This document shows positions 8,858 through 18,843 of a stretch of DNA of 64,000 bases, piece by piece. Numbering within the stretch: position 1 is the first letter of the stretch; every line of letters begins with the position of its first letter. The stretch lies in NCBI RefSeq assembly GCF_030408635.1, contig NZ_CP047198.1:2294001-2358000 (forward strand). Direction: 5' to 3'. Both the position numbers and the translations under genes were made by a program. Below the pieces are notes generated by a model. The model had not been told where the DNA came from and made no database searches. It saw only the letters and a list, made by a program, of their open reading frames with translations. Source of the stretch: Corynebacterium coyleae. Lineage in GTDB: Bacteria; Actinomycetota; Actinomycetes; Mycobacteriales; Mycobacteriaceae.

Positions 8858-11800
8858 CGCTTCCCTTCGATCCATGCGTTCATGTGCTTACCGACGATGC
8901 CCACCGCCGGCTCGTCCACAACCGCCAAGTGGTCACCGGGCAGGTGGACGATGGTCAAGTCGCTCACGATAGCGCCCCAGCCGCCGTCCTCGTCAATGTG
9001 GGCGTAGTTCGGCTCGAGCTGGATGGCGCCGTCGTGCATGCGCTCGGCGCGGAACAGCAGCACCGGCACGTCGACGTCGGCCCAGCGGGTGAAGTCGAGG
9101 TGGTTGAGGATCTGGTTGTCCACGAACGATGCCCGCTGGTGCTCCAGGACACCGGCGGCCAGGCCGTGTTCGGAGGCGTCGGTGCTGGCCAGGAACTCAG
9201 TGAGCATGGTCAGCAGCGCTTCTTCGCCGGCGGTTTCGAGCAGCTCGTAAGGCACCTCGAAGTCCAGGCCGTAGGTTTCCTTGGCAAAGGCGGCGTAGCG
9301 GCCCCAGCGCGCCTTGGTCTCCTCGAGCGTGTCGGGGATCGGCTCAGACGGCTGGGTGGTGTCCAAAAGCGCGATGAAGTCGATCTTGTCGTTGCCCAAC
9401 TGGGATGCGACCTCGTAGGCCAGGGCGCCGCCGAAGGACCAGCCGGCGAGGATGACCTTGCGCTCGCCTGCGATGCGCTCGATGTCCTTGACGTACTCGG
9501 CAGCACGCTCCTGGAGGGAGCCCTCCAGGCGTTCGACGCCGTAGACCGGGACGTTCTTATTCAGGCGGCGGGCCAGCGGCGCGTACACCGACGACGACCC
9601 GCCCGCCGGGTGGAAAATAAAGACAGGGTTCTTGGCGGCGTCGCCATCTCGGAAGACGCGGATGTTGCCGTCGACCGGGGTCTCCAGGCCCTCGCGGACC
9701 TTGTTCGCAAGCGGTTCGAGCGTCTCGGCGCCCAGCACATCCTCGGCGGTGACCTCGATGCCGGAGCGCTCGGTCAGGTGCGCGGCGATCTCGCCCGCCT
9801 GCTCCTTACTAATCTCCGGCAAATCCGACGTCACACCAGCAGCCGCCGCACCGGCGTACTTCGCCCAGGCACCGAACACCATGCGTTCGGACGCGTCGCG
9901 CGGGGCGACGCCCACGCCCTGGGTCTTTTCGGCAGCAGCGGCCGGGTCGCGCGCCTCGTCGTTGACAGCCATCGGCTGAGGCGCATCGGTGCGGCCTGCG
10001 ACGGCGTCTTCGACGATGCGGATGACATCGGCGACGGAGGCGTCGCGAAGCGTTTGCACCTGCAGCGGTGGGATCTGGAAGTCGTTTTCCACCCGGTTTT
10101 TGATGCGCATGCCCATCAGGGAGTCAAGGCCCAAGTCGATGAGCGGCAGTTCGTCGGGCAGGTCCTCGGGGTCGTAGCCCATGGATTCGGAAACGATGCC
10201 GCGCAGGCGCTCGGCAACGGTCTCGCCGGAGGTCGGGTCCCAGCGCACGGCGTCGATGTCGTCCTGGTCCTCGTCGGAGGCGGCGGCCGGGGTGTCGTCG
10301 ATACGCGTGGGCTCCATGACGCCCTGAACCGGGGCGCGGTCGATGGTGGAGGCGAAACCCTCCGCGACCAGCACAGAACCGTCGTACACCTTGACGGACA
10401 CGCCGCCGAGCGAGGACGCCACCACAGTGGTCACCTCGCCGTCGGCGGGCAGGTAGCCGTGCTCTTCCGTAGCGACGACACGCGCCCCCTCGGCTACCTC
10501 GGCCGCAGCGGACTCGATGAGTTGGTGCGGGCTGAAGACCTGGTCGGCGGCGGTCGCGAACGCAACCTCGCCGCTCGGCAGCGTCACACGGGAGCCCAAA
10601 AGCGACGTGCTTGCCGACGACGGCCTCGCCGGCGTCCAGTGATCCACCTGCTTAAACGCCATACCCGGCGCGTCGATGACCTTGCCTGCGCCGTAGAAGG
10701 CGCCGAAGTCCACCGGCACGCCGCCGGCGTAGAGCTTCGCGGCGAGGTCCAAAAGCGACTCGAGCTCGTCGACCTTGCGCTTGGTGGTGAACAGCAGCTG
10801 CGCATCCGGCTGGCCGGCGGCGAACGCGGTGTTCATCATGCCCATCAGTGCAACCGGGTTCGGGGTGATCTCCACAAGCGTGGTGTGGCCGGCGGCAAAC
10901 GCGGCTTCGGTGGCGTCCTGGAAGTAGACCGGCTGGCGGGTCATGCGCAGGAAGTAGGCGTCGTCGTGGATGGTCTGGCCGGGCTGGTAGACCTCGCCGC
11001 GGTCGACGGAGGTAAACAGTGGCACCGTGAGCGGGCGCGGGGTGATGCCTGCGATTTCGCCGGCGAGCTCGCCCATGATCGGGTCGAGCGCGCTGGTGTG
11101 GCCGGCGCCGCGCACGTTGAGTTTGCGGGCGAACTTCTCCTCAGCGGTGAGTGCCTCGACGATGTAGTCGACGGCCTTCGACGGCCCGCCGACGGTGGTC
11201 ATGCCGGGGCCCGCGTAGACGGCTGGCTCAACGCCTGCAGCCTGCTCATGCTTATCGACGAACTCCGCCAGCTCCTCGCGCGACAACTCCACAACTGCCA
11301 TCGCGCCTTCTTGGTCGGTGCCGGCGATCATTTCTTCGCCTTCACCCATGAGGCGGGCGCGGGCGGTGGCGATGAGGATGCAGTCCTCGTCGCTCAGCCC
11401 GCCGGCACCGTAGGCTGCGGCAATCTCACCCATGGACATGCCCATGGTGGCGGCCGGGGTGATGCCGGCGGAGGCCAGCAGGTCGGTCTGGGCGATCTGG
11501 ATGGCGGTGATGGTGACCTGGCCGGTTTCGGTGTCGTAGGTCAGCTCGTCGTTTTCAATGATCTCGAGCATGGACCAGCCGGCCTGGAACTTGACCATCT
11601 CGTCGAGTTCGCGCATACGGCGGGCGAACAGCGGCGAGCGGGCGATGAGTTCCTTGGCCATCTTGCGGTGCTGGGAGCCGAAGCCGGAGTAGACGAAGAC
11701 GGGGCCCATCGGGGTCGGTGCGTCGGCGGATGCGATGCCGGGGCCGATCTTGCCGGCAGCGACCTGGCGTAGGCGCTTGACGGCGTCTTCGGTGGTGGTG

Positions 11801-13572
11801 GCCTGGACGACGGCGGCGGAGCGGCCGTGGTTGCGCTTGGCCAGGGAGCGCGCCACCGGGATCAGGTCGGTGTCGGGGCGGCCTTCGAGGAAGTCGGCGA
11901 GCGCGCCGGCAGCTTCCTTGCGACGAGAGGGCAGCAGGCCCGACACCGGCAACGCCGCCGCAGCCACGCCCTCGAAGGATGGCTCGGTTTCGGGTGCCTG
12001 GGTGTCGTAGTCGGCCGGGTCGAAGTCGGCGACGACCACGTGCGCGTTCGTGCCGCCGAAGCCGAAGCCGGACACGCCGGCGATGCGGCGGCCGGAGTAG
12101 CGCGGCCACTCGCGCGGGTCCTGGACGACCTCGATGCGCTCGGTGTCGAAGTCGACGTAGCGGTTTGGGGCGGTGAAGTTAATGGACTCCGGAATCGTGT
12201 CGTGCTTGAGCGCCTCGATCACCTTGATCAGCGCGACGACGCCGGCGGCGGATTCGGAGTGGCCGATGTTGGACTTCGCCGACCCCAGCAGCAGCGGCGA
12301 GCCAGCGTCGCGTCCGCGGCCGAGGACTTCGCCGAGTGCGGTGGCCTCGATCGGGTCGCCGAGGATGGTGCCGGTGCCGTGGGCTTCGACCACGTCGACC
12401 TGCAGCGGGTCCACGCCGGCGTCGTCGTAGGCGCGGCGCAGCACGTCTACCTGGGCGTCTGGGTTGGGGGCGGTCAGGCCGTTGGAGTGGCCGTCGGAGT
12501 TGGTGGCCGAGCCTTTGATTACGCCGAGGATGTTGTCGCCGTCGGCGATGGCGTCGTCGACACGCTTGAGCACGATGAAGCCTGCGGCGTCGGCTCGGAC
12601 GATGCCGTCGGCGTCGTCGGAAAACGCGTGGATGCGCCCGGTCGGCGAGATCACGCCCAACTCCGAAAACGCAAGCGAGGCAAACGGGTTGGCCAGGATG
12701 TTCACGCCGCCGGCTAGGGCGACGTCGGCTTCGCCGTCGCGAAGCGCGCGCACCGCGTGGTGCACCGACACCAGCGACGAGGAGCAGGCGGTGTCCACGT
12801 TCATGGACGGGCCGCGGAAGTCGTAGGCATAAGAGATGCGGTTCGGGATGACCGCGGAGGATGCGCCGGTTAGCGCGTACGGGTGCGCCTCGGCGGGGTC
12901 GGCGACGATGAGCATGCCGTAGTCGTTGTTGGACGAGCCAACGAACACGCCGACGGGTTCGCCGCGCAGCTTGCTGGGTGCGAGGCCTGCGTCTTCGAGG
13001 GCTTCCCACGCAACTTCGAGCATGATGCGTTGCTGCGGGTCCATGTTTTGGGCCTCGAGTGGGGAGACGCCGAAGAATTCGTGGTCGAAGGAGGCGATGC
13101 CGTCCATGTAGCCGCCGTCGGTGTTTTCTTCCGACATTTTGGTGCGGACGACGGGGTCGCCGAGGTATTCGTCCCAGCGTGGTGCGGGAAGTGGGCCGGT
13201 GCCGGAGCGGCCTTCGATGAGCATTTGCCAGAATTCGGCGTTGTTTTTGGCGCCTGGGAAGCGGCCGGCGGAGCCGATGATGGCGATGTCGTGGGTTCCC
13301 GGGGTGGCATTTGCTTGACGACGACGCCTCACCGGCCCCTCCGTCTTCACCGCCGTCAGCGCTGCGGCGAGCGCGGCGACGGTCGGGTACTGGTAGGCGA
13401 TGGTCGGGTCTACGCGGCGGCCGAGGAGCGTTTCCAGTTCGCCGGAGAGGATCACGGCGTCGCGGGATGCGAGGCCGTAGGTCTCCAGCGGCGTGGTCGG
13501 GTCGACGTTATCTACGCCGGTGGCGCGCTCAACCCAGCTGGTGAGCCACTGAATCAGATCATGCTCGTTCAT
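8854..13572 (-). CDS. pks13: Polyketide synthase Pks13, mycolic acid condensase
   Basis: The 1572-residue multidomain enzyme condenses two activated fatty acyl chains into the alpha-alkyl beta-keto ester precursor of mycolates. Domains in order: N-terminal carrier domain (Ser36 in GLASRDAV); ketosynthase with Cys263 in VDTACSSSLVSVHHA and the HGTGT and NIGHSE motifs; acyltransferase with Ser713 in GMSMGEIAAAYG; second carrier domain with Ser1151 in LGLDSLMGM; and C-terminal thioesterase with Ser1379 in LAGWSFGGALAYE, which hands the product to trehalose. All catalytic residues are present. Length is close to corynebacterial Pks13 and shorter than the mycobacterial protein. It sits 35 bp after fadD32 and overlaps accD3. 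Confidence 0.97.
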   Translation of the reverse strand: MNEHDLIQWLTSWVERATGVDNVDPTTPLETYGLASRDAVILSGELETLLGRRVDPTIAYQYPTVAALAAALTAVKTEGPVRRRRQANATPGTHDIAIIGSAGRFPGAKNNAEFWQMLIEGRSGTGPLPAPRWDEYLGDPVVRTKMSEENTDGGYMDGIASFDHEFFGVSPLEAQNMDPQQRIMLEVAWEALEDAGLAPSKLRGEPVGVFVGSSNNDYGMLIVADPAEAHPYALTGASSAVIPNRISYAYDFRGPSMNVDTACSSSLVSVHHAVRALRDGEADVALAGGVNILANPFASLAFSELGVISPTGRIHAFSDDADGIVRADAAGFIVLKRVDDAIADGDNILGVIKGSATNSDGHSNGLTAPNPDAQVDVLRRAYDDAGVDPLQVDVVEAHGTGTILGDPIEATALGEVLGRGRDAGSPLLLGSAKSNIGHSESAAGVVALIKVIEALKHDTIPESINFTAPNRYVDFDTERIEVVQDPREWPRYSGRRIAGVSGFGFGGTNAHVVVADFDPADYDTQAPETEPSFEGVAAAALPVSGLLPSRRKEAAGALADFLEGRPDTDLIPVARSLAKRNHGRSAAVVQATTTEDAVKRLRQVAAGKIGPGIASADAPTPMGPVFVYSGFGSQHRKMAKELIARSPLFARRMRELDEMVKFQAGWSMLEIIENDELTYDTETGQVTITAIQIAQTDLLASAGITPAATMGMSMGEIAAAYGAGGLSDEDCILIATARARLMGEGEEMIAGTDQEGAMAVVELSREELAEFVDKHEQAAGVEPAVYAGPGMTTVGGPSKAVDYIVEALTAEEKFARKLNVRGAGHTSALDPIMGELAGEIAGITPRPLTVPLFTSVDRGEVYQPGQTIHDDAYFLRMTRQPVYFQDATEAAFAAGHTTLVEITPNPVALMGMMNTAFAAGQPDAQLLFTTKRKVDELESLLDLAAKLYAGGVPVDFGAFYGAGKVIDAPGMAFKQVDHWTPARPSSASTSLLGSRVTLPSGEVAFATAADQVFSPHQLIESAAAEVAEGARVVATEEHGYLPADGEVTTVVASSLGGVSVKVYDGSVLVAEGFASTIDRAPVQGVMEPTRIDDTPAAASDEDQDDIDAVRWDPTSGETVAERLRGIVSESMGYDPEDLPDELPLIDLGLDSLMGMRIKNRVENDFQIPPLQVQTLRDASVADVIRIVEDAVAGRTDAPQPMAVNDEARDPAAAAEKTQGVGVAPRDASERMVFGAWAKYAGAAAAGVTSDLPEISKEQAGEIAAHLTERSGIEVTAEDVLGAETLEPLANKVREGLETPVDGNIRVFRDGDAAKNPVFIFHPAGGSSSVYAPLARRLNKNVPVYGVERLEGSLQERAAEYVKDIERIAGERKVILAGWSFGGALAYEVASQLGNDKIDFIALLDTTQPSEPIPDTLEETKARWGRYAAFAKETYGLDFEVPYELLETAGEEALLTMLTEFLASTDASEHGLAAGVLEHQRASFVDNQILNHLDFTRWADVDVPVLLFRAERMHDGAIQLEPNYAHIDEDGGWGAIVSDLTIVHLPGDHLAVVDEPAVGIVGKHMNAWIEGKR
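13311..13325 (+). repeat. Perfect copy of sister word TTGCTTGACGACGAC
   Basis: It lies inside pks13, in the linker between the first carrier domain and the ketosynthase, read on the minus strand as RRRQA. It is the same word as at 53816-53830. Confidence 0.65.
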
Positions 13573-13607
13573 AACAGCTCAGACTATCGCCCACCGGCGG
13601 GGTTTTG

Positions 13608-15425
13608 TTACTGCGTTGCAGCGTGTTCGCGATCGGTGAATCGCTTCGCGTTGACGCGGCGGGCGATCTTGCCTGCCGAGGAGCGTGCGATCTCGCCCGG
13701 ACCGTAGAACTCGACGACCTCCGGGGCGATGCCGTGCTTGGCGGTGACGGCGGAGCGGATGGCGTCGATGGCGGCTGCGTCGCCGTCGGCGGAGGCGTTG
13801 TCGGCGCGTTCGACCATGATGATGAGGCGCTCGACGTCGTCGCCAGGCACTGCGAATGCGGCGACGGAGTCCTTGCGCACGTGGTCGGTGGCCTCCATGA
13901 CGGTGGCTTCGATGTCCTGCGGGTAGTGGTTGCGTCCCGCCACGACCACGAGGTCCTTGACGCGGCCGGTGATGTACAGGTGGCCGTCGAGCATGGTGCC
14001 CAGGTCGCCGGTGGCGCACCAGTTGTCCTTCGGCATGCCGTCCTGGATGGTTTCGCCGATGGTGTTGTGGAACGTTGCGGCGGTCTCTTCCGGGCGGTCG
14101 AGGTAGCCGGCGGCGACGTTTTTGCCGTGGACCCAGATTTCGCCGATGGTGCCGTCTTCGACCTCGTTGCGGGTCTCCGGGTCGACGATGGCGAAGTGCA
14201 TCCAGTTCACCGGCTGGCCGTTCGACGCGGTAGCCACGCCGCCTTCGGCCGGGACGGCCTTGCCCTCTGCGAGTGCGTCGCGGTCGAACTCGATGAACTT
14301 CGGGCGCTCATCGGTGCGGTCGGTGGATACCAGCAGGGTGGTCTCGGCCAGGCCGTAGGACGGGCGCAGCACGGAGCGGTCGAGCCCGGAGGCGCTGAAC
14401 GCGTCGATAAACGCGGTCACGCCCGCGCGGGTAACCGGCTCGGAGCCAATGATGATGCACTCCACGGCGGAGAAGTCGTACTGGTCCGCAGATTCCGGCG
14501 CGGCGTAGCGGGCGGCGAGGTCCAGCGCGAAGTTGGGGATCACGGTGTAGACGTGGATGTCGGCGAGGTCGTCGTCGCGACGCGACAGGCGCTCCACCCA
14601 ACGCTTCGGCTGCTGGATGAAGTCGCGCGGGGCGAAGATCTCAATCTCCTGGCCCAGCACGACGCCGAGCATGGCCACGATCATGCCCATGTCGTGGTGC
14701 AGCGGCAGCCAGGTCGGGATGCGCATCGGCGTTTCGAACTTCACCGCGTCGTTGATCTGCAGAACGTCGGTGACCAGCGCCTCGTTGGTGATCATCACGC
14801 CTGCCGGGTTGCGGGTGGAGCCGGAGGTGTACTGCAGGAAGCAGATCTGGTTCGCGGTGTCCTCGCCCGGCACCGGCGGGATTGGCTGGTAGGACTCGGC
14901 GAGCGTGTCCGGCAGGGAGTCCACGGCGATGACGCGGGGACGCTCGGTGCCGGGCAGGTCGGCGAAGTAGCGGCGCACAGCGGGGGCGGCGGCGGAGTTG
15001 GTGAGCACGATCTGGACGCCGGCGTCGCCAAGCACTGCGCGCAGGTGGCCCTCGTGGCCCGGCTCGGTCGGGTCGTACAGCGGCACCGGCACCTGGCCCG
15101 CGTAGAGCGCACCCATGAAGCCGAAGACGTACTCGGCGGAGTTCGGCGCCATCAGCGCGACGCGTGCGCCCGGCTCGCCGACCTGGGCGAGGCGTGCTGC
15201 GACGGCCTTGATGCGGGTGTTGACCTCGGAGCGGGTGAACGTTGTTTCCACACCAGCTGGGTCGGTGGAAAAGTCCCACGCGCGGACGTTGATCGCGTCG
15301 CCGCCGCCGGCCTGCAGTTGGGCCTGGTGGATCATTTCGGCGAGTCGGGGCAGGGTGAAGTGTTCTGGCAGGGCGATGTCGCCGTCGGGGCCGATGAATT
15401 GGGCGGTCAGTTGCTGAAGATCCAT
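13608..15425 (-). CDS. fadD32: Long-chain fatty acyl-AMP ligase FadD32
   Basis: The 605-residue adenylate-forming enzyme activates the meromycolate-type acyl chain as acyl-AMP and loads it on the Pks13 N-terminal carrier domain. Visible motifs are the AMP-binding loop YTSGSTRNPAGV, the core YGLAETTLLVS, the hinge-region TGDLGTM, and the C-terminal GKIARRVNAKRF with the catalytic-type Lys. It starts at an ATG with AGGAG six bases upstream. The position directly before pks13 and the N-terminal MDLQQLTAQFI fit FadD32 and not a general fatty acyl-CoA ligase. Confident call. Confidence 0.95.
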   Translation of the reverse strand: MDLQQLTAQFIGPDGDIALPEHFTLPRLAEMIHQAQLQAGGGDAINVRAWDFSTDPAGVETTFTRSEVNTRIKAVAARLAQVGEPGARVALMAPNSAEYVFGFMGALYAGQVPVPLYDPTEPGHEGHLRAVLGDAGVQIVLTNSAAAPAVRRYFADLPGTERPRVIAVDSLPDTLAESYQPIPPVPGEDTANQICFLQYTSGSTRNPAGVMITNEALVTDVLQINDAVKFETPMRIPTWLPLHHDMGMIVAMLGVVLGQEIEIFAPRDFIQQPKRWVERLSRRDDDLADIHVYTVIPNFALDLAARYAAPESADQYDFSAVECIIIGSEPVTRAGVTAFIDAFSASGLDRSVLRPSYGLAETTLLVSTDRTDERPKFIEFDRDALAEGKAVPAEGGVATASNGQPVNWMHFAIVDPETRNEVEDGTIGEIWVHGKNVAAGYLDRPEETAATFHNTIGETIQDGMPKDNWCATGDLGTMLDGHLYITGRVKDLVVVAGRNHYPQDIEATVMEATDHVRKDSVAAFAVPGDDVERLIIMVERADNASADGDAAAIDAIRSAVTAKHGIAPEVVEFYGPGEIARSSAGKIARRVNAKRFTDREHAATQ

Positions 15426-15458
15426 CGAAAAACTCCTTGTTTTACACCTGTATTCGAG

Positions 15459-16400
15459 TTACAAACTCTCTACCACGTCACGGACCCAATTGACAGCCCA
15501 CTCGGGCACTGTCGAGCCCGGAATCACGTCCGGATTTGTGGCATATAGTGCATGATTGCCGTTGGCCGAAATGAGTGCGTTTGCGCGTTCGATCGCGTTG
15601 CCTACACCCAGTGGGGCGTCGCAAACGGTGTCGTTCGGCGCGCAGATTTCGTAGGCACGGTCCTCCACGAGACCGAAGCCGCCGGGGCGTGGTCCGGTCA
15701 TGGTGGCGCCGGGGGTGACGGCGTCGGCGACGCGCTGCAGCGGCTGCAGGACGATCTCCGCGCCGGTGCCGTGCACTTCGGCGCCGGGGTTGATGCCCAC
15801 GCCGTTTTCTCGGCGTCCGTCGGCGATCATCATCGCGCCGAGCAGACGGTCCGGGTTGATCGGACCCTCGCTATTGCCTATCGACGACGCCACGTCCCCC
15901 ACAATCACCGCACCCTGCGAAAAGCCCGCAATGATGAACTTTGTCGACGAGCAGGTGCGCGCCACGAAGTCCAGTTCGCCTCGCAGTTTCGCGGTGCCCT
16001 CGGCGCGGGAGTCGTCGTAGGTCATCTCGGCGCGGCCGTGCGCGGTTTGGATGTTGCGGAACTGCGCGGTGTACGGGACGGTGAACACACGCACGTGGTT
16101 GATGTCGTACATCTCCTGCAGCGGGCGCGTGATGGACAGCATGAAGCTGGCCGGGTTGGCCTGGGGGTTGAACGGGTCGTCGTCTGCCGCGGATTCCCAG
16201 GTGCCCGGCACGGAGATGACTTCGACGGCGGGGCACCAGTCGGGCTCGTCGACACGCTCGGGCGCGCTCGACTCTGGTGGCTTGCTCGCCGACGGCAGGT
16301 CGCTGTCGGTGGTGGTGCGCCACTGGTAGATACCTAGGCCGATTAGCGCAAGCACCACAATCACGGCAGCGACGACGACAACGTTGCGCGATCGGCGCAT
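15459..16400 (-). CDS. Membrane-anchored cutinase-like serine esterase (Culp6/Rv3802c type)
   Basis: The 313-residue protein has an N-terminal uncleaved-looking transmembrane segment (about residues 5-25) and an exported alpha/beta-hydrolase domain of the cutinase-like family. The nucleophile elbow is GFSQGAVIVGD, with Ser161. Two Cys residues (CAPNDTVCD) bracket the acidic region, and a C-terminal His follows in NGNHALYATN. The Rv3802c homologue at the same locus is an envelope phospholipase/thioesterase essential in mycobacteria. It lies between fadD32 and a small lipoprotein with gaps of 33 and 23 bp, so probably in one operon. The substrate in this organism is inferred. Confidence 0.85.
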   Translation of the reverse strand: MRRSRNVVVVAAVIVVLALIGLGIYQWRTTTDSDLPSASKPPESSAPERVDEPDWCPAVEVISVPGTWESAADDDPFNPQANPASFMLSITRPLQEMYDINHVRVFTVPYTAQFRNIQTAHGRAEMTYDDSRAEGTAKLRGELDFVARTCSSTKFIIAGFSQGAVIVGDVASSIGNSEGPINPDRLLGAMMIADGRRENGVGINPGAEVHGTGAEIVLQPLQRVADAVTPGATMTGPRPGGFGLVEDRAYEICAPNDTVCDAPLGVGNAIERANALISANGNHALYATNPDVIPGSTVPEWAVNWVRDVVESL

Positions 16401-16423
16401 GAAAACTCCTTACACGTGCGGGG

Positions 16424-16900
16424 TTAGCCGCACAGGTTGGCGCGGGCGGTGTCGCTGAGCAGGGTCGCTACGGTGCCTGCGTCCATGTCGGTGCGGCGTT
16501 GTTCGACCAGTTGCCCGGCGACGGCGTCGCGGGTGATCGTATCGTCGTCGCACACGGTAAACCCGGTTGCTGTGAGTTGGTCTTCAAGACCGTCGACGTT
16601 CACCCCGTTTTGCCTGAGGTGATCCAGAAACGCCTGCTCCTCCGGCGCGTATGAAGGCACCTGGGTGGGCACGGTTTCCACTTCCCGTGCGGGTTGGTCG
16701 CCGGCGCCATTGCGTGACGACGACCCCGTCGCGGATTCCGTCGCGGACGCGGTACCCGACTCAGTGGCCGAGGTGGCCGTTTCCGTGGCTGAGGTGGCCG
16801 CAGTTTCGGTGACGTCCTCGGAGTCCACGGTGGCTCCACCGCAGGCGGTGAGGGCGGCGGTGCAGGTGATCGTCGTCAAGCAAAGGGCGAATTTGCGCAT
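16424..16900 (-). CDS. DUF732-type lipoprotein
   Basis: The 158-residue exported lipoprotein has a signal peptide ending in a lipobox, LTAC, with Cys20. A Thr/Ser/Glu/Ala-rich linker (about residues 28-70) follows. The C-terminal domain APEEQAFLDHLRQNGV with later paired Cys residues (TGFTVCDD and ARANLCG) fits DUF732, a small secreted domain common in mycobacteria and corynebacteria. The function is unknown. The start overlaps the cop1 stop by one base (TAATG), so it is translated with the mycoloyltransferase. Copies of the recurrent 15-bp motif lie in its signal-peptide codons (16870-16883) and, in variant form, in the linker. Confidence 0.8.
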   Translation of the reverse strand: MRKFALCLTTITCTAALTACGGATVDSEDVTETAATSATETATSATESGTASATESATGSSSRNGAGDQPAREVETVPTQVPSYAPEEQAFLDHLRQNGVNVDGLEDQLTATGFTVCDDDTITRDAVAGQLVEQRRTDMDAGTVATLLSDTARANLCG

Positions 16901-18843
16901 TACTTCTTCCTTACGTTGACCACGCCGTTGACCTGCTCAACCGTGCCGTGCTGGAAGTCGATGGTCAGACCGCCAGCCGGGATCTTCGCCATGTCCTTCA
17001 CAGGCCAGCCGAGCTCGCCCTGCTCGTAGCCGCGCTTGCCCCACTCGTTGAAGATGTCGCCCTTGAGAATCGTGTGGGCGCCGGTGGCAGCGGACCAGTA
17101 GATGTTGCCGTGCTCGAACTCCTGGAAGAAGCCGCCCTTGATGGCGATCTCGTTGGACTTCGGGTAGCCGAGCTCGGAGGTGGCGGTGCCGATCTCGCCG
17201 TACTTCTCGCCGATCGCACCGTGGACGATGTAGTGCTTGCCGTCCGGGTTGCGGGTGAGGTAGCCGCCCTGGAACTTCTGCACGTAGCCGTCGCCGACCT
17301 TGTTGGCCTCGGCGACCGGGTACTTCAGGTCGCCGGTCTCGTAGCCGTTGGCGCCCCATGCCTTGAACATGTCGCCCGGGATGGCGTAGGCGCCGGTGTT
17401 CGCGGTCCAGTAGACGGAGCCGTTTTCGAAGTGGACGAAGCGGCCCTGTCCGTCCGGTGCCTGGAGCTCGCCGGTGGTGGGGAAGCCGAGCCAGCCAGCG
17501 GCGCCGCCGAGCGCGTTGTACTTGGCCAGGATTGCGCCGTACAGGGCGTGCGCGCCGGTGTTCGGGGACCAGAACGCAGTACCGCCGCGGAAGTCCTGGG
17601 CCTTGCCCTTGCCGTCCTTGCCCGCGTTGTACTCGTCGTTGACACAGGTGCCGATGACGCCGGACTTGGTCTCTTCTGCGATCGCACCGATCGGGTTGCA
17701 CTTGGAGCCACGGTCAGCCTCCGGCACGTCGAGGGCGTTAGCGATGTACGGCCATGCCTGTGCCATCTCGAACTGCCAGTACTCCCACGAGTGCACGCCA
17801 GAGGGGCGGAAGCGCACGATCGGCTTGACGGAGGTGCGCGAGGCGTAGTCCACGAACGTCTGGGTGGACAGGCGCGAGATGACCTCCAAGCCCATGCCGG
17901 CAGCGTTCGCGCGGCCCTTGGCCACGGATTCGGCGTTGCCGTAGTCGTCGCGGCCCGAACCGGAGGAGACGTACACCGTCATGTCCTTCAGGTTCTCAAT
18001 GCCCAGCTTCGGGTCGTGGTCGATCCAGTCCTGGGAGCCCAGCGGGCCCCACATGGCCTCGGCGCTGTAGCCGCCGGCATCCAGCTGCGCGGCCTTGATC
18101 GCGGACGGCATGCCGGTGGTCGTGGTGTCCAGGTAGCCGGAGAACGAGCCGACGAAGTTAAACAGGTGCGGGTTGCGCTCAGCCAGGTTGACTGCGGCGG
18201 TGCCACCCATGGACAGGCCGACAACGGCGCGCTTGCCGTTGGAGCGGAACTCGTTGTTCAGCACCGGGACGAGCTCCTTGGTCAGGAACGTCTCCCACTT
18301 GTAGTGCTTGCCGTTGTTCTCCCGCTGCCAGTCGGAGTAGAAGGAGGACTCGCCGCCGACCGGGAGGATGACGTTGACGTTCTTGTCGGCGTAGAACTGC
18401 TCGATGTTGGTTTCGATGGTCCAGCCGTTTTCGTCGTCACGCGCGCGCAGGCCGTCGAGCGCCCACACTTCCGGGAACTTCGCGGTCGGGTTGGAGTGCC
18501 AGTCACGTGCCAGCAGGATCTGCACCTGGATGAGTTCCTTCGGCATGGCCGCGGACTTGATAAACACGGCTACGCGACGGCTGGTGATCCACTCGATGCG
18601 GTCCACCTTCACGCCCTCCGGCAGGCCGGGGATCTCGGGGTTCTTCTCCACCTCGATCGGAGTGCGCTTTGGCGGGTCGGACGGGCGCAGGCCGTCGGAG
18701 ATGCCGCGGTTCGACGACAGCGACGACAGGTCCGAGGACTGTGCTTGGGCGGTGACTGCGGCCGACGGCGCCAGCGTGAGAGCCAGCGCGGCAGGCAGCA
18801 GGGCTGCGGTGAGCCTGGTGGGGGTGATCCGGTTGTCTCGCAT
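16900..18843 (-). CDS. cop1: Trehalose mycoloyltransferase with C-terminal LGFP repeats (Cop1/PS1-like)
   Basis: The 647-residue secreted enzyme transfers mycolates from trehalose monomycolate to arabinogalactan or another trehalose. It has a signal peptide (AALLPAALALTLAPSAAVTAQAQ region), an antigen-85-type esterase domain with nucleophile Ser211 in VGLSMGGTAAVN and the catalytic-His region GVHSWEYWQFEMAQAW, and about four C-terminal LGFP repeats (AGWLGFPTTGE, TSELGYPKSN, GELGWPVKD) that bind the cell wall. Length and architecture match Cop1 (PS1) of C. glutamicum. The ATG at 18843 follows GGAGA by five bases and is preferred to an upstream in-frame codon. It has its own upstream region after the cmt2 terminator. 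Confidence 0.93.
   Translation of the reverse strand: MRDNRITPTRLTAALLPAALALTLAPSAAVTAQAQSSDLSSLSSNRGISDGLRPSDPPKRTPIEVEKNPEIPGLPEGVKVDRIEWITSRRVAVFIKSAAMPKELIQVQILLARDWHSNPTAKFPEVWALDGLRARDDENGWTIETNIEQFYADKNVNVILPVGGESSFYSDWQRENNGKHYKWETFLTKELVPVLNNEFRSNGKRAVVGLSMGGTAAVNLAERNPHLFNFVGSFSGYLDTTTTGMPSAIKAAQLDAGGYSAEAMWGPLGSQDWIDHDPKLGIENLKDMTVYVSSGSGRDDYGNAESVAKGRANAAGMGLEVISRLSTQTFVDYASRTSVKPIVRFRPSGVHSWEYWQFEMAQAWPYIANALDVPEADRGSKCNPIGAIAEETKSGVIGTCVNDEYNAGKDGKGKAQDFRGGTAFWSPNTGAHALYGAILAKYNALGGAAGWLGFPTTGELQAPDGQGRFVHFENGSVYWTANTGAYAIPGDMFKAWGANGYETGDLKYPVAEANKVGDGYVQKFQGGYLTRNPDGKHYIVHGAIGEKYGEIGTATSELGYPKSNEIAIKGGFFQEFEHGNIYWSAATGAHTILKGDIFNEWGKRGYEQGELGWPVKDMAKIPAGGLTIDFQHGTVEQVNGVVNVRKK

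Noticed and set aside
8884-11772. A 962-codon open frame opposite pks13
   Set aside because: It is the mirror of pks13 codons in high-GC DNA; the product is low-complexity (Val, Gly, His, Asp rich) with no domain, and the sense strand encodes a complete, well-conserved enzyme.
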